A stretch of 64,000 nt of DNA. Origin: Candidatus Poseidonia sp. GTDB lineage: Archaea > Thermoplasmatota > Poseidoniia > Poseidoniales > Poseidoniaceae. The DNA is taken from contig JAURDA010000001.1 of NCBI GenBank assembly GCA_030828165.1, forward strand, positions 39,355 through 103,354, in the 5' to 3' direction. Each line of letters starts with the position of its first letter. The first letter of the stretch is position 1. Positions 34,392 to 43,579 of this stretch are shown here, one piece after another. Position numbers and translations under genes: made by a program. The notes below the pieces were generated by a model that did no database searches, had not been told where the DNA came from, and was given only the letters and a program-made list of their open reading frames with translations.

Positions 34392-34844
34392 TCATACGGG
34401 GAGGTCGTCCGGTAACACCCGAGTTGAGTAGCGTGTGGTGTTCCCTTCAGCATCGATGAGGAACTTTTCAAAATTCCAACGAATATCGCCACTGTACCCC
34501 TCGTCGTCAGCAACGGCGCACAAGGCTGAATAAAGCGACGTTCGGCCCTCGCCGTTGACCTTCACCTTCGCCATCAGTGGGAAGGTGACGTTGTATTTTG
34601 AGGCCGTGAACTCGCAAATCTCTTGGTGCGTCCCCGGCTCTTGTGCTCCGAATTGGTTGCAGGGAAAACCCACGACGGTCAAGTCATCGTGGCCTTCGTG
34701 GAGGGTTTGGAGCCCCGCATATTGTGGTGTAGCGCCACATGCGCTGGCAACGTTGACCACCAGCCAGCGCGAACCTCCGAGTTCGCGCAGCGTGGTCGTG
34801 CCCTGATTCATGGTGGAGATGGGGAGGTCCAAGACCGAGGTCAT
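34392..34844 (-). CDS. Glutathione peroxidase-like thiol peroxidase
   Basis: This 150-residue protein has the catalytic loop NVASACGATPQY, with Cys36 as the peroxidatic residue (Cys form, not selenocysteine). It also has GFPCNQFGAQEPG, the second conserved segment including Gln for the active site and Cys, and IRWNFEKFLID with the active-site Trp-Asn-Phe-Glu-Lys. It is near the short end of the family (~160). It reduces peroxides; such enzymes mostly use thioredoxin- or glutaredoxin-like donors. It is divergent from the cyclophilin gene. Confidence 0.95.
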   Translation of the reverse strand: MTSVLDLPISTMNQGTTTLRELGGSRWLVVNVASACGATPQYAGLQTLHEGHDDLTVVGFPCNQFGAQEPGTHQEICEFTASKYNVTFPLMAKVKVNGEGRTSLYSALCAVADDEGYSGDIRWNFEKFLIDAEGNTTRYSTRVLPDDLPV

Positions 34845-34933
34845 GGATGTTACGGCCGTTCCACCGGATTATCAAGGTGTGCTTCGGTGCAAGGTGGGCA
34901 AATCCTCTTGAAGTGCCGCTTGGTGGTGCGACC

Positions 34934-35416
34934 ATGCAAGTTCTCATGGAAACCAGCGCCGGCAACATCACCATCGACCTCTTTCACGGCAGTGCACCCG
35001 ACACCGTGGCCAACTTCGTGAAGTTGGTTGAGATGGGGCACTACAACGGCGTTCACTTTCACCGGGTCATCGAGGACTTCATGATTCAAGGCGGCTGCCC
35101 GCATTCCAAAGACCCCATGTCCCGAAGAGCCGGCACCGGTGGACCGGGCTGGCAAATTCCCTGCGAGCCTTCCGCCCTTGCCCTCAAGCACGACAAACCC
35201 GGCGTCCTCTCCATGGCCAACGCAGGCCGAAACACCGGCGGCTCGCAATTTTTCCTGACCACGGTCGCCACGCCTTGGCTCAACGGCAATCACGCCGTGT
35301 TCGGTGCTGTGAGCGAAGGCATGGACGTGGTTCACACCATCGAACGCTGCCGCAAACTCCCCGGCGACCGGCCAGCAGAACCTCAACAAATCATCCGCTG
35401 CACCGTTCTTGAGTGA
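34934..35416 (+). CDS. Peptidyl-prolyl cis-trans isomerase, cyclophilin type
   Basis: This encodes 160 residues from the ATG at 34934. Motifs are FHRVIEDFMIQGG, containing the catalytic Arg and the FxxxQ signature, then GVLSMANAGRNTGGSQFFLTT, with the active-site MANxGxNTGGSQFF, and LNGNHAVFGAVSEGMDVV. There is no signal peptide, so it is cytosolic. It accelerates prolyl bond isomerisation during folding. It is followed after 9 bases by the isoaspartyl peptidase gene, so the two are probably one transcript. Confidence 0.96.
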   Translation: MQVLMETSAGNITIDLFHGSAPDTVANFVKLVEMGHYNGVHFHRVIEDFMIQGGCPHSKDPMSRRAGTGGPGWQIPCEPSALALKHDKPGVLSMANAGRNTGGSQFFLTTVATPWLNGNHAVFGAVSEGMDVVHTIERCRKLPGDRPAEPQQIIRCTVLE

Positions 35417-35425
35417 GGGGGAGAC

Positions 35426-36376
35426 ATGGTCGTACTCGCCGTGCACGGTGGTGCAGGCGGCGACGGTCCATGGCGAGGGATGACCGACGCAGATCCCCTG
35501 CGGTTGGCCTGCATGCGCAAGCTGTTGACCGAACTCGGTACGCGACTGGCAGACGGCTCGCTGAACGCCCTCGAGGCCGTGACGCTCGCCGTAGAAGCGA
35601 TGGAAGACGAGCCGTTGTTCAACGCAGGCCGAGGGTCGGTGCTCGATGCAGAGGGCAAAGTGGGCATGGACGCCAGCATCATGCAGGGTCACGACAAAGC
35701 CGCCGGTGCCGTGATCGGCGTCTCGCGTTCTCGCCACCCGATTCGTATCGCCCATCACCTGCTCACCCAAGGTTGGCCGGTCATGCTGGCTGGCGAGGCG
35801 GCGGATGCGTACGGTGATGCTCAGGGCGTTGAATCGGTGGACCCGTCGTGGTTGAAAACCGATCTGCGCCAAGCCCAATGGGACAAATGGCGAGGTCAAC
35901 GGCTCCGCCCGGGCGCGACCGATGAAGACGACGCGCTGTTGGACCACGACGGTGAGCAAGACGGTTGGGGCACCGTTGGTGCCGTGGCTTTGGACCGAGA
36001 CGGTGTTCTCGCTGCAGCGACCTCAACCGGGGGCATGACCGGGAAACCGGTCGGACGCGTCGGCGACACGCCGCTTATCGGGGCGGGAACATGGGCTGAC
36101 GCCGACGTGGCCGTTTCGTGCACGGGTGTTGGAGAAGCGTTCATCCGCACCGTTGCTGCACACAGCTTGGCGGTCAATCATCGCTCGATGCCGCTCGAAG
36201 AGGCCGCCCAAAGGGTGTTGGACGAGGTCCAACCGCTGGGGGGAAGAGGGGGGCTCATCGCCGTATCTCGGGACGGGGACGTCGTGCTTCCGTTCCAAAC
36301 GATGTTGATGTATCGCGGCCTATACCATGAGGACGGCGGCGTTTCGGTGGGCATTGGTCCGGACATGACGGCTTGA
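35426..36376 (+). CDS. Isoaspartyl peptidase/L-asparaginase (Ntn hydrolase)
   Basis: This 316-residue proenzyme cleaves itself before Thr183 (DGWGTVGAVALD), which becomes the nucleophile of the beta subunit. Other markers are LAVHGGAGGD at the start, FNAGRGSVLDAEGKVGMDASIM, and STGGMTGKPVGRVGDTPLIG with the substrate-binding Arg and Asp. It hydrolyses beta-aspartyl dipeptides and asparagine, clearing isoaspartate damage from degraded proteins. Pairing with cyclophilin suggests a protein-quality theme. Confidence 0.94.
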   Translation: MVVLAVHGGAGGDGPWRGMTDADPLRLACMRKLLTELGTRLADGSLNALEAVTLAVEAMEDEPLFNAGRGSVLDAEGKVGMDASIMQGHDKAAGAVIGVSRSRHPIRIAHHLLTQGWPVMLAGEAADAYGDAQGVESVDPSWLKTDLRQAQWDKWRGQRLRPGATDEDDALLDHDGEQDGWGTVGAVALDRDGVLAAATSTGGMTGKPVGRVGDTPLIGAGTWADADVAVSCTGVGEAFIRTVAAHSLAVNHRSMPLEEAAQRVLDEVQPLGGRGGLIAVSRDGDVVLPFQTMLMYRGLYHEDGGVSVGIGPDMTA

Positions 36377-36421
36377 CGACCACCCCCTAAGTTCATTGAG
36401 CGTTGGCGGTGGAGCACCCCC

Positions 36422-37594
36422 ATGCCGGTCGACGCTGATGAAGCGCTTCGCAGGGCAACCCTCGTGCGCAGCGACCCCTCGCTTCCGGGCGTGACGAGGG
36501 AAAACATCGCCGCCGGAGAAGAGGAGGTCGCCTGGCAGTACACCGCTCCGGACGGGGAACCGATCGATGAGGCCGACCGAATTGAGCGTTGGAACGCTTT
36601 GGGCCTGCCACCTGCATGGACGGACGTTTGGATTTGCCCCAACCCACGGGGCCACATCCAGGCCACAGGAAGGGACGCAAAGGGACGCCTTCAATACCGG
36701 TACCATCCGGAGTGGACGGAGATCACCGCCGAAATGAAATACGACGATGTGGCCTATTTTGCATCCCAGTTGCCCCGGCTGAGGCGCCAAGTAGCCGTTG
36801 ACATCGAGGACAACACGATGTCGTTGAACACCGTCGCTGCGCTCGTGGTTCGTTTGATGGACCTCTACAACATCCGCGTCGGTTCCGACGAATACGCTCG
36901 GTCCAACGAATCCTATGGCCTCACCACCCTCAAGTCCATGCACGTGAAGCACATCAAGGGCGAGAAGGCCGAGGGGCGGCACGATGTGGTGTTCACCTTC
37001 ACCGGTAAATCGGGCAAAGATTGGGACATCACCGTGGAAGACGATCATCTGGTTGACTTGATTCTTCGAACCAACCGTTTGGGAGCAAAAGATGCTGACC
37101 TGTTCATGTACGTTTCAGAAGCGGGCAACGAAGTTGATCTCAAGGCTGAGCACATCAACCAGTACATCCGAGCCACAAGCGGGGAGGGGTTCACCGCCAA
37201 GAACTTCCGAACATGGGCAGCCACCTCGCGATGTGCCGAACGATTGGCGTTTCTTTCCCTGCCGCACGAGGCGAAGGAAATGGCGGCGTGGTTCGCTGCC
37301 CTTCCACCGACCGCGTCGATGGAAGCCGTCTGGACGGAAGGCGATTGGGAGCCACCGACCAGCGAAACCGCCCGAAACAAAGCCATGCTGGCGGTGATTG
37401 ACACCGTAGCGGCGGATTTGGGCAACACGCGGGCGGTGTGCCGTTCCTCGTACATCCATCCCTGGTTCCTCGACGCGTGGACCAAGGGAACGCTCGCCGA
37501 AGCTTGGACGGCCGTGAGCGATATGCGAGCGATGGCCAACATGACGAAAGGGGAAAGTGCAACGCTTCGGATTCTCAAAGGATTGAACGAATAA
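36422..37594 (+). CDS. DNA topoisomerase IB, poxvirus/bacterial type
   Basis: This 390-residue protein has the N-terminal domain WICPNPRGHIQATGRDAKGRLQYRYH typical of bacterial TopIB. The catalytic domain contains RVGSDEYARSNESYGLTTLK, with the first catalytic Arg, and later KxxH-type residues. The active-site tyrosine is Tyr344 in CRSSYIHPWFL. It relaxes supercoils through a 3'-phosphotyrosine intermediate without ATP. Among archaea type IB is known mainly from Thaumarchaeota (eukaryotic-like); this copy is of the bacterial/viral class, so transfer is likely. It is separated by about 100 bases from the fumarase gene. Confidence 0.94.
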   Translation: MPVDADEALRRATLVRSDPSLPGVTRENIAAGEEEVAWQYTAPDGEPIDEADRIERWNALGLPPAWTDVWICPNPRGHIQATGRDAKGRLQYRYHPEWTEITAEMKYDDVAYFASQLPRLRRQVAVDIEDNTMSLNTVAALVVRLMDLYNIRVGSDEYARSNESYGLTTLKSMHVKHIKGEKAEGRHDVVFTFTGKSGKDWDITVEDDHLVDLILRTNRLGAKDADLFMYVSEAGNEVDLKAEHINQYIRATSGEGFTAKNFRTWAATSRCAERLAFLSLPHEAKEMAAWFAALPPTASMEAVWTEGDWEPPTSETARNKAMLAVIDTVAADLGNTRAVCRSSYIHPWFLDAWTKGTLAEAWTAVSDMRAMANMTKGESATLRILKGLNE

Positions 37595-37670
37595 TTTGAG
37601 GCTTGTTTGAAACTCTTTTCCTCTCCCCTCCCTCTCTCATCATTCCCCCCCAATACCCTGCTTTCGCTAT

Positions 37671-37685
37671 TTTTATTAATAAGTA
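37671..37685 (+). promoter_or_regulatory. AT-rich promoter with palindrome TTATTAATAA upstream of fumarase
   Basis: TTTTATTAATAAGTA lies 16-30 bases before the ATG at 37701 and includes the perfect 10-base palindrome TTATTAATAA (37673-37682) within the TATA position. A protein bound here would block TBP/TFB. It sits directly upstream of a gene whose product has a ribbon-helix-helix DNA-binding domain. Confidence 0.5.
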
Positions 37686-37700
37686 ATTATAGGACAAATC

Positions 37701-39317
37701 ATGGCCAAACATCGCGCCGGCGACCGCCGAATCATCAGCATCAGTCTTCCCGAAGAACTCGCCAAACAACTCGACCGTAAAGTCGGGAAAGGGCGGGACG
37801 AAGGCCGTTCCGCAACCATTGCGAAATTGATTCAGCAAGGCCTTGAAGGAAGTCCTGCTCCGGGCCCTGCACCACCTGCAACACGCTCTCGAAAGGCCGA
37901 TGCGCCCGAAGGCGAAATCCGCGTGGAAAGCGACACGATGGGTGAACTGGAGGTGCCCGCAGACCGATACTACGGGTGCCAAACCGCGCGTTCACTGCTC
38001 AACTTCGACATCGCTCAAGACACCATGCCCACGGGGGTCATCCGAGCGTTCGGGGTGCTCAAGCAAGCCGCCGCCAAAACCAACGTGGCGTTGAAGCAAT
38101 TGGATCCTGAGGTGGGCGACCTCATCGTCGCCGCAGCTCAAGAGGTGTTGGAAGGCGAACTCAACGACCACTTCCCCCTCCGTGTCTGGCAGACCGGTTC
38201 GGGCACCCAATCCAACATGAACACCAACGAAGTCATCGCCAATCGAGCCATTGAATTGGCGGGCGGTGTGCTCGGTTCGAAATCGCCCGTGCACCCCAAC
38301 GACCACGTGAACCGAGCCCAATCCTCGAACGACACCTTTCCCACGGCCATGCACATCGCTGCGGCCGAAGCCATGACCCATCGTTTGTTGCCGTCGGTCA
38401 GAGCCCTTCGAAACGCTCTGGCGGAAAAAGCGGAGGCGTGGCGGAGCATCGTCAAAATCGGACGTACCCACCTCATGGACGCCGTCCCGCTCACCTTGGG
38501 GCAAGAGGCTTCGGGATGGGTTTCGCAATTGGATGCCGATCTGCGCAGGATGGATTTCGCCCTCGACGATTTGTTTGAATTGGCCTTGGGGGGCACCGCC
38601 GTGGGCACGGGGCTCAACGCCCACCCCTTGTTCGCTCAAATGGTGGCCGACGAAATCGCCAACATCACCGGCCTTACATTTTGCACCGCCGAGAACAAAT
38701 TCGCCCAACTTGCTGCGCACGACGCCATCGTGGCGGCTTCGGGGGCCTTGAACACCTTGGCTGCATCGTTGATGAAAATCGCCAACGACATCCGCTGGCT
38801 TGGCTCAGGCCCACGCTGCGGTCTCGGAGAATTGGCGCTGCCAGCCAACGAACCGGGTTCGTCCATCATGCCAGGAAAGGTCAACCCTACCCAATCGGAA
38901 GCCATGACCATGGTGTGCTGTCAAGTGATGGGCAACCACACCGCCATCACCATCGGTGGAAGCCAAGGCAACTTCGAGTTGAACGTGTTCAAACCCATGA
39001 TGATCCACAATTTCCTCCATTCGGTGGACCTGCTTACGGATGCCTGCCGAACCTTCCGAGCGCGTTGCGTTGAAGGGCTTGAGCCGGTTGAAGCCAACAT
39101 CCAATCCCATCTCGAAAACTCCTTGATGCTGGTGACGGCTTTGAACAACCATATCGGCTACGATAAGGCGGCGAAGATTGCAAAAAACGCGCATGAAAAC
39201 GGAACGACGTTGCGGGAATCTGCGCTTGAACTCGGCTTCCTCACCAACGACGAGTTTGACCGCTGGGTTCGTCCTGAAACCATGACCGGGCCCCGTCAAT
39301 CGTCCGAAGAAGTTTGA
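37701..39317 (+). CDS. fumC: Fumarate hydratase class II with N-terminal ribbon-helix-helix domain
   Basis: This encodes 538 residues, about 70 more than typical FumC. Residues ~9-50 ([20 protein letters not shown]... [14 protein letters not shown]) match a CopG/Arc-type ribbon-helix-helix: a short strand followed by two helices. A Pro/Ala linker leads to the fumarase from ~77 ([13 protein letters not shown]). Fumarase hallmarks are [34 protein letters not shown] and [15 protein letters not shown], the last being the lyase signature. It hydrates fumarate to L-malate. The frame is open throughout with no internal start pattern, so the fusion looks real. RHH proteins dimerise and bind palindromic operators; FumC is a tetramer, so geometry allows it. 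DNA binding is inference. It overlaps the propeller gene by 22 bases convergently. Confidence 0.93.
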   Translation: MAKHRAGDRRIISISLPEELAKQLDRKVGKGRDEGRSATIAKLIQQGLEGSPAPGPAPPATRSRKADAPEGEIRVESDTMGELEVPADRYYGCQTARSLLNFDIAQDTMPTGVIRAFGVLKQAAAKTNVALKQLDPEVGDLIVAAAQEVLEGELNDHFPLRVWQTGSGTQSNMNTNEVIANRAIELAGGVLGSKSPVHPNDHVNRAQSSNDTFPTAMHIAAAEAMTHRLLPSVRALRNALAEKAEAWRSIVKIGRTHLMDAVPLTLGQEASGWVSQLDADLRRMDFALDDLFELALGGTAVGTGLNAHPLFAQMVADEIANITGLTFCTAENKFAQLAAHDAIVAASGALNTLAASLMKIANDIRWLGSGPRCGLGELALPANEPGSSIMPGKVNPTQSEAMTMVCCQVMGNHTAITIGGSQGNFELNVFKPMMIHNFLHSVDLLTDACRTFRARCVEGLEPVEANIQSHLENSLMLVTALNNHIGYDKAAKIAKNAHENGTTLRESALELGFLTNDEFDRWVRPETMTGPRQSSEEV

Positions 39318-40387
39318 CGCAGCGCACGCAACTTGGCTTGAAGCGCCGAGGCACGAGCGTCGGTCTCGGGGCCGGCTGCCGAAGGCGTTTGTTCAAGACG
39401 GCGCAACAGCATGCCTCGGTCCCAAACGACCACGCTACCGTCTTCGCACCCAACAACGGCTCGCTGGAGGGTGCCGTCCATCGCCAGAACCCGGGACATG
39501 TCTCCGCGTGCCAATCGACCGCTTCGGTCGGTGCCCCACACCTCAAGTTGACTGTTTTGTCCTTGGTCACGCGCCATCCAAAACATGGAAACACCGTCCC
39601 GGGCAAAGGCTTCCATCTGAGCAGACACCGGATTCCCCTTTGATTCCCAACACAAGACTCCATCATCGGTTCGACCCACGGCGTGACCTGCATCGGAAGT
39701 CGCCACGTACCCCTTCACCATGCACGTCAGGTGTTCAATTGAACCCGCTTCCGTGGAGCAGACACCTCCGTCAAGCGCATAGACGGTCCCGTCGGCTTGG
39801 CCAAACAGCAGGCTGGACGATGAGGCTGAACCAGCGGTCGTCGGCGAAGAAGTAGGGGGCTTGGTGTGGACGAACGGGGGGCCGGCCCGCAAATCCAACA
39901 TCCCGCATCTCGGTCGGCCAAGCCCCGCAACAAGATGCTCCCCGCCGACCAGAAGCGCCCATGGGCGTTCGTCCATGCGTTCAACCCAAACCGGGTTGCC
40001 CTCATCCGTGAAGCGCCAAACCGCCGACTCAATGAAGTCGTTGTGTTCAATATCGTACACCGAAGAAACCGCGAGCAGGTCGCCTTCCCACCACGTCACG
40101 GCGTCCGCACTGCCTTCGAGCGCAACCGACCAGCGCTGCTCGCCCGTCGTGCGTTCAAGCGCCACGAGATGAAGACCGCTCGCAGCGACGAGCAACTCCT
40201 CCCCCAAGGCAAAAGCCCCGATGCGGTCTTCGGTTTGGACCGTCCAACGACTGTTGCCTTCTGCATCCCAACAAGCGACACATCCGTCCCAACCCCCGGC
40301 GAACACGGTGGCCTCGTCATCAACGAGCACGGCGGAGACGGCTTCGCCCAAGGAGCGAACCATCCACGTCGCAGTGTTAAGGTCCAT
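39296..40387 (-). CDS. Beta-propeller (WD40/PQQ-like) protein
   Basis: This 363-residue protein has repeating four-stranded blades of about 40-45 residues: [76 protein letters not shown]. Repeats end in W-D or R-W as in PQQ and WD40 blades. The segment around residues 167-187 is Ser/Thr-rich. The C-terminus is a charged helix. No signal peptide is visible, so it is probably a cytosolic protein-interaction platform. There is no evident enzyme motif; a quinoprotein dehydrogenase is unlikely because it lacks the catalytic calcium/Asp set and a signal. Confidence 0.75.
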   Translation of the reverse strand: MDLNTATWMVRSLGEAVSAVLVDDEATVFAGGWDGCVACWDAEGNSRWTVQTEDRIGAFALGEELLVAASGLHLVALERTTGEQRWSVALEGSADAVTWWEGDLLAVSSVYDIEHNDFIESAVWRFTDEGNPVWVERMDERPWALLVGGEHLVAGLGRPRCGMLDLRAGPPFVHTKPPTSSPTTAGSASSSSLLFGQADGTVYALDGGVCSTEAGSIEHLTCMVKGYVATSDAGHAVGRTDDGVLCWESKGNPVSAQMEAFARDGVSMFWMARDQGQNSQLEVWGTDRSGRLARGDMSRVLAMDGTLQRAVVGCEDGSVVVWDRGMLLRRLEQTPSAAGPETDARASALQAKLRALRQTSSDD

Positions 40388-40503
40388 GCCCCCTGCACCG
40401 ATTGGACCCCCATAAGGAGGTCGCCTGCTTGCGTCGATTTAACGCCGAAATCGGTCCGTTTGACCAAGGAACAACCAAATGCTACCGATTCGGGATTTGA
40501 ACC

Positions 40504-41007
40504 ATGACGAATGAACCGAAGCTCCTCGCCGAGTTGCGTGCTGCAAACGCCGCCTACGTCGACCAATTCGCCGCAGCATCGGTTCCTGGGAGGGCCGGTC
40601 AACGCTTGTTGTTGATCACCTGCATGGATTCGAGAATCGTCCCCCACGCCGTGTTCGGGCTCAAGGAGGGGGACATGAAAGTCATCCGGAACGCCGGCGG
40701 CCAACTCAACCCGGAGGTTCTCAACGACATCGTGCTCGCCAGTCATGTCTTGGATTGCGAGTGCATCGTCATCATGCCGCACACGCGATGCGCCATGGCC
40801 AGTCAAACCCTCGACGGTTTGCAAGCGGCCCTGACGGCGAGCAGTGGAAAGGATTTCTCAACGTTTGAACCAAGGCTCATCGATGACCCGCTGGAAAAAC
40901 TTGCACGCGACGTTGCGCAACTCCAGTCCCATCCGTTGCTCAATGAGGCGGCCACCGTCCACGGTGCAGTGTACGATGTGGACACGGGCCTCGTGAATTG
41001 GTTGTGA
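40504..41007 (+). CDS. Beta-class carbonic anhydrase
   Basis: This encodes 167 residues from the ATG at 40504. Zinc ligands are Cys40 in ITCMDSR, His93 and Cys96 in MPHTRCAM, with the Asp42-Arg44 dyad of the CxDxR motif. VIRNAGGQLNPEVLNDI is also typical. It is short, like the archaeal (Cab-type) and small beta enzymes. It interconverts CO2 and bicarbonate in the cytosol, which could supply PEP carboxykinase and other carboxylation reactions. Its neighbours are divergent or convergent, so it is probably transcribed alone. Confidence 0.95.
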   Translation: MTNEPKLLAELRAANAAYVDQFAAASVPGRAGQRLLLITCMDSRIVPHAVFGLKEGDMKVIRNAGGQLNPEVLNDIVLASHVLDCECIVIMPHTRCAMASQTLDGLQAALTASSGKDFSTFEPRLIDDPLEKLARDVAQLQSHPLLNEAATVHGAVYDVDTGLVNWL

Positions 41008-41010
41008 ACG

Positions 41011-41901
41011 TCACGCCCCGGTCAGCGGCACGTGACGGCGGGGGATGGCAAAGGTGAGCAGGAACGCCATGAGGCCGAACACGCACGCCGAATAGTAGTG
41101 CCCCATGGTGAAAAAGGCGAGGACAGTGGCGGTGCGGAGCACGAGAACGGAACCGGATTTGAGCGACCAAACCGCAAAACCGGCGGAGATCAGCGAGATG
41201 CCCATGAAGGCGAACCCAACGAGAATGTAGCCGGTGGCTGCGCTCGGATCCATCAGCGGATGGTCCATCTGCGACGGCGTTTTGTCGATGGTCCGAATTT
41301 CACACCCGCTCTCGTTGGCCGATTCGCAAGGAGCAGCAGCGAAAGCCTCGCTTGTGGGGAAGGTGAAATCCAGCGTCGTAAACCCGATGGGTTCGATCAA
41401 CGCCGGGGGCGACAACAGGACGCGATTGGCGTAAACGTCGCGATGCCCGTCCCGGCTCACGATGATGTCGACCCTAACAAGGCCGGGGTCAAGACCTTCG
41501 AAAAGGTAGGCGCCGGAGTCGTCAGTGAGGGTCTCTTCCGCCACCCAAAGTTGGGTTGCATCGTCCAACCACGACACGTAGACCGTAGCGTTGACCAGGG
41601 GGGTTCCCGACGTGTCCTGCACGGTGCCTCGGAAGGTGGCCGTGTCGTCGGGCGCCGTTTGGGCAAGACGGTAGACAAACTCGTCCGGGCGGACCAACCC
41701 GTCGTTGGGCGAGGCGTAATCGAGGCCGTTGAGAAAACCGAGCATGCAGGTGAAAAGCAGGAAAATCGCCGTGGCTTTTCCAACGGGGTGCATGCGTGGA
41801 TCTTCGACGGTCAGGACGGTATCGGACGTCGCGAACAACATCGGAGTTTCGTCCACCATCTCATCGAGATAGGTGGCGGGAGCGTCCGAATCCCCGTCCA
41901 T
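41011..41901 (-). CDS. Membrane protein with carboxypeptidase regulatory-like domain
   Basis: This 296-residue protein has a signal/anchor helix at ~42-60 (VGKATAIFLLFTCMLGFLNG). An extracellular Ig-like carboxypeptidase-D regulatory domain follows (ATFRGTVQDTSGTPLVNATVYV, TDDSGAYLFEGLDPG) up to ~165. A second beta-rich linker has paired cysteines (AAPCESANESGCEIRT). Two or three helices near 225-290 close it. The CarboxypepD_reg fold is common as a spacer in surface proteins. Function unknown. It ends four bases before the carbonic anhydrase stop, convergently. Confidence 0.75.
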   Translation of the reverse strand: MDGDSDAPATYLDEMVDETPMLFATSDTVLTVEDPRMHPVGKATAIFLLFTCMLGFLNGLDYASPNDGLVRPDEFVYRLAQTAPDDTATFRGTVQDTSGTPLVNATVYVSWLDDATQLWVAEETLTDDSGAYLFEGLDPGLVRVDIIVSRDGHRDVYANRVLLSPPALIEPIGFTTLDFTFPTSEAFAAAPCESANESGCEIRTIDKTPSQMDHPLMDPSAATGYILVGFAFMGISLISAGFAVWSLKSGSVLVLRTATVLAFFTMGHYYSACVFGLMAFLLTFAIPRRHVPLTGA

Positions 41902-41922
41902 AGGGAAGGGGTGAAGGCCGAC

Positions 41923-43302
41923 CTACTTGATGTCAATGCGCCCGGCCCAACGCCGTTTGAGCCGAGCTTGTTGTTCCTCAGCCGCCCAAACCACCAAGCG
42001 TACGGTGCCGTCGCTCAAAACCTCGCGATTTTCGACCATGCCGGCTTCGTGGATGTCCGCGACGATGCGTTCGCTCGCATCGTCGTCCGGCGCTTGAGGC
42101 GCGTTGACAAGAACCGTGGACGGTGCGCCAAACAGGTGCTCTCGAACACGAAGTTGCAGGGCGTCAAGGCCCGTGTTTTCGTGCGTTGAAATGACCAACG
42201 GCTCGGTAAACCCGTACTCATGAACGATGTCCATCACCGCTGCGAGGTGGGTTGGGGAAACGTTGTCCGCCTTGGTCAACACCAAACATGGTGGGAGGCG
42301 GTCGGCCAAACCTTCCTCGTCCAGGCCTTGCCGCTCGGTGATTTCGCGCCGAGTGGTTTCGACCTTTCGACGGATTTCGAGGAACGGGTCGGAGGCGTCG
42401 ACCAAAAGCAGGGTTAAATCGGCATCTATTGCTTCACCAATAGTTGCTTTAAATGCTGCAAGAGTAGCATTTGGTATATTATCAATAAAACCAATCGTGT
42501 CGACCAGCAAAATTCTCGGACTCTTCTCCATCCTGCCCACGGTGGTTTCCAACGTCGAGAACAATTTGTCTTGAACCAGCACCTGTTTTCCGGATAAGCG
42601 TTGAAACAGCGACGATTTGCCGGCGTTCGTGTATCCCACAAAGCCGACCGTCATCGCCCCGCTCCGTGCTCGTTGCCGTCGGTGCTCTCGTTGGGCATTG
42701 TGATGCTTGCGTTGCCGCTTTCGAAGGTTGGTCAATTCTCGGTTGAGGTTGGCGATGACGTTTTGCAGAGCGGTCACACCGCCACCGCCGTATCCCGCTC
42801 GCTCGCCGGTGGTCTGTTGATTCGCCAATTCACGCAACACGGTGCGGTCCGACTGAAGCCGAGCAATGCGGACCTGCGTTCGCGCTTCAACCGATGCCGC
42901 ATGGGCGGTGAACAACGAGAGCAACAAGCGAACCCGATCCCAAATCTCGAGACCGATGAGAGAACTGATGCCCACGAGTTGCCGGGCCGTCGCATTCGTG
43001 TGGACCAACACCAAGTCGACCTTCGCCCAGGGGTGGCCGGGCACACGGCTTTGTAGTTCGTCGACGATGTCCATCAGCCGGCCCTTTCCCAAGTAGGTGC
43101 GGGGGTCTTCTCGACCGGCCTGCACGACGGTTTCAACGATGGAAATCCCCATGGTTGCTGCCAAATCTTCCAGTTCTCGCGTGTCCGCCTGACCTCGGAC
43201 GAGGAGGACGGCGTTTCGGCCCTCGTGGCTGGTCCGAGCCTCTCCGAGCACCACGCCACCGCTGCCCGCGAGCGTGAACGGGTCGCTGGAGGGCTGCGCC
43301 AT
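41923..43302 (-). CDS. hflX: HflX-type ribosome-associated GTPase
   Basis: This encodes 459 residues from the ATG at 43302; an ATG at 43326 is also possible. The N-terminal HflX domain includes VETVVQAGREDPRTYLGKGRL, the basic helical linker ALQNVIANLNRELTNLRKRQRK and GERAGYGGGGV. The G domain carries GYTNAGKSS (G1), TVGR (G2 region), DTIGF (G3), TKAD (G4). HflX binds the 50S subunit and splits stalled ribosomes. About 80 bases coding for the G3 region (42421-42500) are unusually AT-rich. It is divergent from pcc1 through a shared TATA region. Confidence 0.93.
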   Translation of the reverse strand: MAQPSSDPFTLAGSGGVVLGEARTSHEGRNAVLLVRGQADTRELEDLAATMGISIVETVVQAGREDPRTYLGKGRLMDIVDELQSRVPGHPWAKVDLVLVHTNATARQLVGISSLIGLEIWDRVRLLLSLFTAHAASVEARTQVRIARLQSDRTVLRELANQQTTGERAGYGGGGVTALQNVIANLNRELTNLRKRQRKHHNAQREHRRQRARSGAMTVGFVGYTNAGKSSLFQRLSGKQVLVQDKLFSTLETTVGRMEKSPRILLVDTIGFIDNIPNATLAAFKATIGEAIDADLTLLLVDASDPFLEIRRKVETTRREITERQGLDEEGLADRLPPCLVLTKADNVSPTHLAAVMDIVHEYGFTEPLVISTHENTGLDALQLRVREHLFGAPSTVLVNAPQAPDDDASERIVADIHEAGMVENREVLSDGTVRLVVWAAEEQQARLKRRWAGRIDIK

Positions 43303-43322
43303 GCCTCGTGGGACGGTTAGAC

Positions 43323-43331
43323 TCATATCAG
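43323..43331. promoter_or_regulatory. Bidirectional TATA element between hflX and pcc1
   Basis: TCATATCAG on the plus strand (CTGATATGA on the minus) sits 20-27 bases from the pcc1 ATG at 43351 and about 22-29 from the hflX ATG at 43302. That spacing implies leaderless starts both ways and supports the 43302 start for hflX. Confidence 0.45.
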
Positions 43332-43350
43332 CCCACCTCAAGGTCCCTTC

Positions 43351-43575
43351 ATGGGCGAAATGCACGCGATGGAGGTCCGCTGGTCCGGGTCTTCGGAGGT
43401 CGCCGAGGTGCTCAAAGCCGCTGCGGAGGGTCACGGCGTGGACGTTGCCGCCGAAACCTCCTCCGGGACGACGACGCTTCGAATTTCGGTCAGCGACACC
43501 GACCTCCAAGCCTTGCGGGACCGAGTTGACGCTCTTTTGGTCGTGTTGAGCGCTGCCGAGGAAGCCCTTGGGTGA
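43351..43575 (+). CDS. pcc1: KEOPS complex subunit Pcc1
   Basis: This 74-residue protein has the Pcc1 pattern: an amphipathic helix (EVAEVLKAAAEGHGV), a strand (TLRISVSDTDLQALR) and a closing helix with LLVVLSAAEEAL. Pcc1 dimerises and binds Kae1 in the KEOPS complex that installs t6A on tRNA. The Sua5/TsaC-like gene at 5677 makes the precursor of the same modification. It is a divergent neighbour of hflX. Confidence 0.78.
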   Translation: MGEMHAMEVRWSGSSEVAEVLKAAAEGHGVDVAAETSSGTTTLRISVSDTDLQALRDRVDALLVVLSAAEEALG

Positions 43576-43579
43576 TGTT

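Noticed and set aside
40480..40504. TTCAAATC sequence resembling a tRNA T loop on the minus strand
   Set aside because: The flanking bases cannot form a T stem and no acceptor or anticodon arm is present; it also overlaps the carbonic anhydrase start.
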